A DNA stretch of 64,000 nucleotides. It comes from Gilliamella apis. GTDB taxonomy: Bacteria > Pseudomonadota > Gammaproteobacteria > Enterobacterales > Orbaceae. The stretch is from the NCBI RefSeq assembly GCF_002142155.1, contig NZ_NASD01000010.1, forward strand, positions 27,735 through 91,734. Direction: 5' to 3'. Below are positions 51,873 to 57,219 of the stretch, piece by piece. Each line of letters opens with the position of its first letter. Position 1 is the stretch's first letter. Below the pieces are notes generated by a model, which was not told where the DNA came from, searched no databases, and saw only the letters and a list, made by a program, of their open reading frames with translations. The position numbers were made by a program, and so were the translations under genes.

Positions 51873-52130
51873 GCTTATGCAGCCTAGAAGCGCCCTTCGG
51901 TTGCTCAACGTCAAAACATAATTTTCTAAACGGCTTATGCAGCCTAGAAGATCAGGTAAGACGTTAAAAGAAATGTCATCTGTTTCTAAACGGCTTATGC
52001 AGCCTAGAAGCAACAACCACCAATTGCGAGGCGTTGGGGTGGTTTCTAAACGGCTTATGCAGCCTAGAAGCGCCGAATAGGTGGTTTAGAAATATGACAT
52101 TATTTCTAAACGGCTTATGCAGCCTAGAAG
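51863..52130 (-). CRISPR. CRISPR array 1, type I-F: 5 repeats, 4 spacers
   Basis: 28-bp repeats at 51863 (degenerate, distal), 51923, 51983, 52043 and 52103, with four 32-bp spacers. In crRNA sense the repeat is CTTCTAGGCT-GCATA-AGCCG followed by the 8-nt handle TTTAGAAA. The hairpin stem is GGCT/AGCC, unlike array 2. The leader is on the high-coordinate side, so the spacer at 52071-52102 is the newest. That spacer resembles the mini-array at 56992-57023. Confidence 0.97.
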
Positions 52131-52286
52131 TAGAACCCAAAATACTATAAACATCGTTATGCAAAAGGCAAAATCTATTTTACTTTGCAAAAACCCTTTT
52201 TTTCGGTAGTTTTTCAATTAATTGATTTTTAAACAGTTTATTTTTAGTTAAAAAAAAGGGTTAACACTGCATGGTATTTAAGTTTC
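52131..52286 (-). promoter_or_regulatory. leader of CRISPR array 1
   Basis: Homologous to the region beside array 2. Shared features in order from the array are TAGAAxCCAAxATACTATAAA, an inverted repeat AACCCTTTTTTT (52192-52203) / AAAAAAAGGGTT (52251-52262), and between them an IHF-consensus site CAATTAATTGATT (52215-52227). IHF bending is needed for spacer integration in type I-F. Confidence 0.75.
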
Positions 52287-52314
52287 AAAAACCCCCTTTC
52301 CTCAAATTTTTTAG
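52287..52314 (+). repeat. copy C of the dispersed C-rich/T-tract element
   Basis: AAAAACCCCCTTTCCTCAAA followed by TTTTTTAG, at the outer end of the array 1 leader. It is immediately followed by the 24-bp dispersed repeat. Confidence 0.6.
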
Positions 52315-52337
52315 CTTTAAAAAGTACGCTCCTCAAA
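52314..52337 (+). repeat. 24-bp dispersed repeat, copy 2
   Basis: Identical over 24 bp to 49919-49942 and in the same orientation. Confidence 0.7.
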
Positions 52338-52372
52338 ATTTATGCTGTTAATATGGTTAGATATTGGCAGTT

Positions 52373-52395
52373 AAGGGCATTATAATAATGCCCTT
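52373..52395 (-). terminator. hairpin after csy4
   Basis: A 10-bp perfect stem AAGGGCATTA/TAATGCCCTT with a 3-nt loop, 10 bp past the csy4 stop. The T tract on the minus strand is weak. Confidence 0.5.
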
Positions 52396-52404
52396 ATTAT
52401 TTAG

Positions 52405-52974
52405 TTAAAAATCAGGAACAGTAGCAGTTTTGCTGAGTCCGTAACTATTAAATGTACCTTGAACAGCCGTTGCACATTTTTGTTGTTTCAGCCACATAAT
52501 AAAATGTTGCCCTGTGCTTTTACTAGCAAAATGAAGGTGTGGATAGTTCAAATGAATGCTACCCCATTTTTCAACCATTTTGCTTTTTACCTCGGCTGAC
52601 CATTTACCTTGTGCGGTTAAACGTTTTTCGGCTCGTCTTAAAGCACTTTGCCCCTTAGGATTAACACGAATTAACCGTAAATAACCTTTAACACTTGTCG
52701 GTACAGATGTTATTGGCAGGGCTAAGGTGTAATCATTAATTACAGTTTGCTGTAGTAAGGCAGTTCTAAATTGTTGTAACTGCGCTTCATCGCCAAATAA
52801 CCGGATAATTCCGCCTAATGTTCTGTGGACATTATAACAAGGAAAGCTAACCGCAATATTGCCTTGATGATTAACTAACACCTGATGCAGTGATTGCATA
52901 ACTTGATTAATCACTTCTGTTTCAGTTATCTCCAGTTGCGGAATTGCCCGTAGTTCAAAATAGTGAGTAAGCAT
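52405..52974 (-). CDS. csy4: Cas6f/Csy4, CRISPR RNA endonuclease
   Basis: The start is the ATG at 52974 (MLTHYFELRAIPQLE) with AAGGAG 7 nt upstream; an ORF start inside csy3 is rejected. The 189-residue protein matches Csy4 in length. The catalytic histidine equivalent to His29 is His30 in SLHQVLV. It cuts 3' of the repeat hairpin and leaves the 8-nt handle TTTAGAAA. It must cope with two different repeat stems here. Confidence 0.95.
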   Translation of the reverse strand: MLTHYFELRAIPQLEITETEVINQVMQSLHQVLVNHQGNIAVSFPCYNVHRTLGGIIRLFGDEAQLQQFRTALLQQTVINDYTLALPITSVPTSVKGYLRLIRVNPKGQSALRRAEKRLTAQGKWSAEVKSKMVEKWGSIHLNYPHLHFASKSTGQHFIMWLKQQKCATAVQGTFNSYGLSKTATVPDF

Positions 52975-52978
52975 AATA

Positions 52979-53992
52979 TTACTCCTTACCACTAGCACCA
53001 AATACACCACCACGAATCAGAACTGCGATAACATAATGTTGTTGTTCAAGCGTTGGTTTTTCACCTTTGAGTACCCAATTATCAAATAAGGTATAAAAAT
53101 CCTGTTTTTGTTTAGGTTGTCTAAAAGCATGTCCCATAGTGGTAACAGCACCATAAGGTTCAATGGCAATCGGAAACTCGGCGTTTTCAGCATACCAAGT
53201 ATCAATAGTTCGAATGGCATTGCTGATTTTTTGCGAGTGCATTGCTGCCTGACCATTTTTTTCATACAGGACTTTACTTTTTTCTTTACCAGTATCCAAA
53301 ATTAATTCTTGTGATGGATAGACCTCTTGCCCCAATCCCATTTTTAATTTGGCTTGAATATCAAAAATAACAAACTCTTTGCCTAATAAACCTGCTTCAA
53401 TCAAGGCGGCAAGGTCATTTACCGATTTGTCATCATAATCAAATGAATTTAATTGATATTGCTTAACATCACTCACTTCAATCGTTGCTATTTTGTCATC
53501 TTTTTTACGAGTAATGCTAATACTGATTTGTTCAGCAACCATACGATTACGCCATAACCAACGGCCATTTAATATATTGATAGCATAACGTTTAGCTAGT
53601 GCTTGCATCCCTTCAGCCTTAATATAGCTTTGAGTCGTTTTGGTTAACTCTTCTTGGTAATCAATATCATTACAGACTGATGGCGAACCTAAGAAAGGTA
53701 GCACTTTACAGCTCCATTTAACCACCAAGGTATCTTTATCGGCATCAAGCGCTGCAACATCGACTGTTTGTAAATTAGCTTTTTGAATTTCAGCATCTAA
53801 TTTAGCCGGATCATTTGCTAAAGCATTTTTAAGCCGATTCGAAATGGTACCTCTAACAGATTTTTCAGATAATAAAACTGGTGTTAATTTTTGGTCATCA
53901 TGGCTATTTTGCTGGGCAAAAATGGCATCAGAAATATCAAAACTACGTTCAAAGGCTAATACTGATGCGGTGGTGATTTTATCTTTACTCAT
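52979..53992 (-). CDS. csy3: Cas7f/Csy3, crRNA backbone subunit
   Basis: A 337-residue Csy3 protein, the expected length. Family hallmarks include the N-terminal VLAFERSFDISDAIF and the glycine-rich C-terminal GGVFGASGKE end. Six copies form the helical backbone of the Csy complex on the 32-nt spacer. Separated from csy4 by 4 bp. Confidence 0.95.
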   Translation of the reverse strand: MSKDKITTASVLAFERSFDISDAIFAQQNSHDDQKLTPVLLSEKSVRGTISNRLKNALANDPAKLDAEIQKANLQTVDVAALDADKDTLVVKWSCKVLPFLGSPSVCNDIDYQEELTKTTQSYIKAEGMQALAKRYAINILNGRWLWRNRMVAEQISISITRKKDDKIATIEVSDVKQYQLNSFDYDDKSVNDLAALIEAGLLGKEFVIFDIQAKLKMGLGQEVYPSQELILDTGKEKSKVLYEKNGQAAMHSQKISNAIRTIDTWYAENAEFPIAIEPYGAVTTMGHAFRQPKQKQDFYTLFDNWVLKGEKPTLEQQHYVIAVLIRGGVFGASGKE

Positions 53993-54027
53993 AATTTATT
54001 CCTTTTTTCAATGCTAAACTTGTTTAA

Positions 54028-54945
54028 TTAATCTTGATTAATAATATAAATATCTGCGTCATTCGATTGCAGTTCGCTGCATTTATAACGCCAAAATGCT
54101 TGTGATAAATTGTCTTGTAACCTTAGTGGAAATACCCACTTACCTAATCCATAAATACATTCGACAAATTGCGTTGGATGCTCATTACTACGGGCATGTT
54201 CAACCATTCCTGCGTCAAACAGTGGTGAAATAGCTTGATAACCAAGGGGTATCGGTACTAACCAACCTCGTCCCTGCTTGACCGATGTGGTTTGCCAATG
54301 CTCTTTTTCTTGCGGATGATGATGCAACATGGCAGTTTCAACTAACGCGTCAAGTGCAGTAGCATTCGGATCTTTTTGTTGTAGCTCGGCGGTGATTTCC
54401 TGTAACTCTTGCTGTGCTTCTACTAAAACAAATGCTGGTAATAAAAGTTTTGATAAGGATTCATCTGACTCATCTGAAGAAAGTAATGAGACATTTTCAA
54501 TTGATATAACCTGACCACCGGCAATACGTTGCTGATAAAGTTTTTGCTTCATCTGCTTAATAAATGATTGTTGTTGCTCAGTATTGTATAAGGTTTCCAT
54601 ATCGTCTATTTTCACCTCTACTAGCAATGAGACATCAAGATGAACTCGACCTTCTTCAATAATTGAACGAGTATCACCATTTTTAGCTAACGGATTGCGG
54701 GTAAGACGAAATGTATAATCCGCATAATTATTAGGTCGATAAACTTGTACATCACAATCATGACAAGCGATTAATACACCATCCAGATAGATAGGATGAT
54801 CCGACTCAATTTTTCGATTTAAAGCATGAATCGCCCCTAAAAAGCCCGAGATAGCCGGAAAACCATAAGTTAATGGACTAGAAATGGCATTGGCATTATG
54901 AATTTTGACATGATCAAAAAAGAGATAGAATGTTAAATCTGCCAT
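54028..54945 (-). CDS. csy2: Cas5f/Csy2
   Basis: A 305-residue Csy2 protein (FDHVKIHNANAISSPLTYGFPAISGFLGAIHAL) that with Csy1 holds the crRNA 5' handle and helps read the PAM. It overlaps csy1 by 1 bp. Confidence 0.95.
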   Translation of the reverse strand: MADLTFYLFFDHVKIHNANAISSPLTYGFPAISGFLGAIHALNRKIESDHPIYLDGVLIACHDCDVQVYRPNNYADYTFRLTRNPLAKNGDTRSIIEEGRVHLDVSLLVEVKIDDMETLYNTEQQQSFIKQMKQKLYQQRIAGGQVISIENVSLLSSDESDESLSKLLLPAFVLVEAQQELQEITAELQQKDPNATALDALVETAMLHHHPQEKEHWQTTSVKQGRGWLVPIPLGYQAISPLFDAGMVEHARSNEHPTQFVECIYGLGKWVFPLRLQDNLSQAFWRYKCSELQSNDADIYIINQD

Positions 54946-56321
54946 TAGAAGATCCCCTCCTTCCTACGTTGACTGGCTTTTACTGCTTCGCGAAATTCGC
55001 GACGCCACTCTTGAGATTCAGCATCAGAGAATTGTTTTTTAGTATTGTCGAATTTTTCTATTAAGGCATTTTTAATCCAAAAAGCAAAATCCTTTTCTAA
55101 TTCAACAACCCAATTACCTTGCTCATACTGATGTTTAAAGTTTTCTTCATCTTCAAGTTCGGCCCGATTAGGATCAAGCCAAAGTTTTTGTGACATCAGC
55201 AACGAATAATCACGACTCCAACCTGCCGGCATGGAAGTTTGTATATTCCGAGCAAATTTAAGCAATAAAGTTAAAATAACCGCAAAGGCATCTTTTCGAT
55301 TATCCCGCTCTTCAACTACATTTTTGGGTGCAGCAACCATATCGAACAGTAGACGAAAACCAAATCGGCAGAAATACTGTAAGGAATTGTCAAATACACT
55401 TTCTTTTTTTTGACCAATTGACGGAAATTGAGAGCGCTCGAATTTAGGTGGCATTGAAGGTAATAAAAAATTACGACCGCCTTGATTACTAGTTAATTGA
55501 CTTACCCCTTGTGGATTACTACCTCCTAGTTTTACCACTGCTAAGTGATGGAAAGTAAAATAAGGTTGATGTTCTACTCCTTTCAAGCGCCGTTGTTCAC
55601 GAGCTTTTTTATTTTCTTCGGAAAAGCGGGTTTGTACTTTTTGATAGACTACATTACACAAAGATGTGGGATGCAGAGGAACAAGCAAACGATAATTATC
55701 TTCTTGTTGTGACAAATAACTCTCTTCACTATTCGGCCAATAAAATTGCTTATTAAGTTCGTCAGCTTTCGGTTTTTCAAAATCATTAAAAATAACTTTT
55801 TTAAAATTGGCTAAATAGATTGCTGCTTTCTGCTCATCATCAGATAGCGCTTTTAGTACAGCTGGATGATCGTCAATAATTAATTCTAATAATGTTTTAT
55901 TATTTACGGTTTGATTTAGAAGAGAAAATATATCAAGAGAAGCAGCGTTTCCCGAACAGTCTGCTTTAATAGTTAACGGGGTTAATGAAGAAACATATTG
56001 CTGCTCATTAGGTTTTGCTATTGTAAAAAAGTTAATATTATTGCCTAAGCTTGAAGAATGAATGCCTTTAGATGTTGTATTACACACCGATATCCAGAAA
56101 ATACGTCGAGTTGCAGCATCTTCCATCCAATTTTCAAAATCAAATCTTTTACTAAATTCTAAAACCTTCTGTTGAGATTCATTAACAGCATTTTGATCGC
56201 CTGCTTGTTTAGCTTTTTCTAATTTGGTCAGTTCACTTTTATAACTGCTGTTATTAGCAAGCCGTTGCTGAAGAAAGTCGACAATGACCTTTCTTATATC
56301 TTGCCAAGAAATATTATTCAT
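54945..56321 (-). CDS. csy1: Cas8f/Csy1, large subunit of the type I-F complex
   Basis: A 458-residue Csy1 protein. KLGGSNPQGVSQLTSNQGGRNFLLPSMPP is the conserved core of the family; it recognises the PAM and recruits Cas2-3. GGAGGG lies 7 nt before the ATG. The nearest upstream element is an intrinsic terminator only 34 bp before the start, so transcription of csy1-4 depends on read-through or an unidentified promoter. Confidence 0.95.
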   Translation of the reverse strand: MNNISWQDIRKVIVDFLQQRLANNSSYKSELTKLEKAKQAGDQNAVNESQQKVLEFSKRFDFENWMEDAATRRIFWISVCNTTSKGIHSSSLGNNINFFTIAKPNEQQYVSSLTPLTIKADCSGNAASLDIFSLLNQTVNNKTLLELIIDDHPAVLKALSDDEQKAAIYLANFKKVIFNDFEKPKADELNKQFYWPNSEESYLSQQEDNYRLLVPLHPTSLCNVVYQKVQTRFSEENKKAREQRRLKGVEHQPYFTFHHLAVVKLGGSNPQGVSQLTSNQGGRNFLLPSMPPKFERSQFPSIGQKKESVFDNSLQYFCRFGFRLLFDMVAAPKNVVEERDNRKDAFAVILTLLLKFARNIQTSMPAGWSRDYSLLMSQKLWLDPNRAELEDEENFKHQYEQGNWVVELEKDFAFWIKNALIEKFDNTKKQFSDAESQEWRREFREAVKASQRRKEGIF

Positions 56322-56354
56322 TGGCCCTCCTTATATTTGTAAAAACGAAACAAA

Positions 56355-56384
56355 AAAGGCTTATACTTTTTAGTATAAGCCTTT
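56355..56384 (-). terminator. intrinsic terminator between the embedded HTH gene and csy1
   Basis: A 12-bp perfect stem AAAGGCTTATAC/GTATAAGCCTTT with a 6-nt loop, followed on the minus strand by a T tract. It starts 5 bp past the stop of the embedded gene and lies 34 bp upstream of csy1. It may work as an attenuator for csy1-4. Confidence 0.85.
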
Positions 56385-56388
56385 ATTT

Positions 56389-56712
56389 TTATGCTACTTT
56401 ATAAATCAAATATAACTTTAAAATATTAAGTGCGTCATTATTATATAGCCATTCATTATTAGCGCTTAAATGACGATATTTTTCTTTATTTAACTGCAAA
56501 TTTTTAATTAATAATTCAACTTCTTTTCTAGTTGAGATATTAAGTATTTTCATAATATCTTTTATTGAATAATAATTAGAATTTGATGCTAAACTTAGAA
56601 TAACTTCATCATTTGCAGCTTGTTTATCAATTACAAATTTTTGTAATTTATTTAATACAAATTGGTCAATTGAAATTTGACATTGTATCGTCAACGTTTT
56701 ATCCTTTGACAA
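56389..56712 (-). CDS. 107-residue HTH-like protein embedded in the cas locus
   Basis: Not a known cas gene to me. The start is a TTG at 56712 with a strong AGGAGG 9 nt upstream. The protein has a beta-like N-terminus (TLTIQCQISIDQFVL). A segment YYSIKDIMKILNISTRKEVELLIKNL (residues ~47-72) looks like a winged helix-turn-helix. A tryptophan-containing hairpin and a final helix follow. It sits between cas2-3 and csy1 behind a promoter with palindromic operators, so an autoregulating cas regulator is likely. An anti-CRISPR-associated (Aca-like) origin is an alternative. Function is unproven. Confidence 0.65.
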   Translation of the reverse strand: MSKDKTLTIQCQISIDQFVLNKLQKFVIDKQAANDEVILSLASNSNYYSIKDIMKILNISTRKEVELLIKNLQLNKEKYRHLSANNEWLYNNDALNILKLYLIYKVA

Positions 56713-56752
56713 AATTTTGTCCTCCTATTACATTTTTGGATAAAATTCAAAT

Positions 56753-56779
56753 AACCCCAAATCTAGCCCATTTGGGGTT
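56753..56779. other. hairpin in the leader of the embedded HTH gene
   Basis: A 10-bp stem AACCCCAAAT/ATTTGGGGTT with a 7-nt loop, 40 bp upstream of the TTG start. The T tract is on the plus-strand side, so it is not a minus-strand terminator. It may shape the 5' leader. Confidence 0.5.
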
Positions 56780-56788
56780 TTCTTTTAT

Positions 56789-56837
56789 ATTACACATGAT
56801 TTTATAGATGTAATAATATGTAATTTTCATTACATAT
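56789..56837. promoter_or_regulatory. palindromic operator pair downstream of the cas-embedded promoter
   Basis: A perfect inverted repeat ATATGTAAT-TTTC-ATTACATAT (56816-56837) covers the predicted transcription start. A second pair, ATTACA (56789-56794) and TGTAAT (56809-56814), uses the same arms. This is the arrangement expected for a repressor site, most simply of the adjacent HTH-like protein. Confidence 0.65.
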
Positions 56838-56842
56838 TTGTC

Positions 56843-56871
56843 ATGTTAACTTTATCAAAATTTTTAGTCAA
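56843..56871 (-). promoter_or_regulatory. promoter of the embedded HTH gene (and possibly csy1-4)
   Basis: On the minus strand TTGACT (56866-56871), 17 bp, TAACAT (56843-56848). It is the best promoter between the mini-array and csy1, and is flanked by the operator palindromes downstream and the mini-array seed match upstream. Confidence 0.65.
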
Positions 56872-56886
56872 TATTTTTTAAAAATA

Positions 56887-56902
56887 TCAAAAGAATGTCA
56901 TA
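56887..56902 (-). promoter_or_regulatory. predicted target site of the mini-array guide
   Basis: On the minus strand TATGACATTCTTTTGA is identical to the first 16 nt after the mini-array repeat (56986-57001). A 32-nt protospacer from here would run to 56871 and overlap the -35 box. The flanking dinucleotide is CT, not the canonical I-F PAM CC. Confidence 0.6.
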
Positions 56903-56943
56903 AGAACAATTAATCACAAAGAAAAATTAACACATTGATTAAT

Positions 56944-57093
56944 AAGAAAAACCGCCTATTCGGCGGTTATGATTTCGATTCACATTCAAAAGAATGTCAT
57001 ATTTCTAAACTACCTACACGGCAGTGAACAATTTAAAAAATTATCGCACTGAGTGGATTTGTTTCTAAACCACCAATACAACGGGCAGTTAAG
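56944..57093 (-). CRISPR. degenerate mini-CRISPR between cas2-3 and csy1
   Basis: In transcription order there is a degenerate, slightly expanded repeat (57062-57093, retaining GGTTTAGAAA), a 32-nt spacer (57030-57061), a near-perfect repeat (57002-57029, 27/28 to array 2), a ~30-nt spacer (56972-57001), and then a hairpin AACCGCC-GAATA-GGCGGTT (56950-56968). That hairpin copies the 5-nt-loop shape of an I-F repeat and is followed by TTTTTC, so it should also terminate. The second spacer starts with the 16-nt promoter match. Confidence 0.8.
56950..56968 (-). terminator. terminator/pseudo-repeat hairpin closing the mini-array
   Basis: A 7-bp stem AACCGCC/GGCGGTT with loop GAATA (minus sense), then TTTTTCTT. 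It stands 30 nt after the last repeat, where the next repeat would be expected. Confidence 0.75.
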
Positions 57094-57219
57094 TATAGAG
57101 TAATTACTCAAACATTACTAGCATGCATAACTCAGCTGATTATTTTCTATAAAAATAGTTGAGGAAACACCTTTTTTAAAGATAAAATTTTTCTAAAAAA
57201 TAATAAATAACCTCTTCTT

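Noticed and set aside
51951..51982. Resemblance of an array 1 spacer (AAAAGAAATGTCATC) to the 16-nt guide seed
   Set aside because: It needs an insertion and is limited to about 14 nt, unlike the ungapped 27/32 match of the neighbouring spacer.
56756..56763. CCCAAATC after CC in the leader hairpin as a PAM-bearing target of the first mini-array guide
   Set aside because: Only six seed bases match after the PAM and the site is part of a hairpin; such a match is expected by chance in this AT-rich region.
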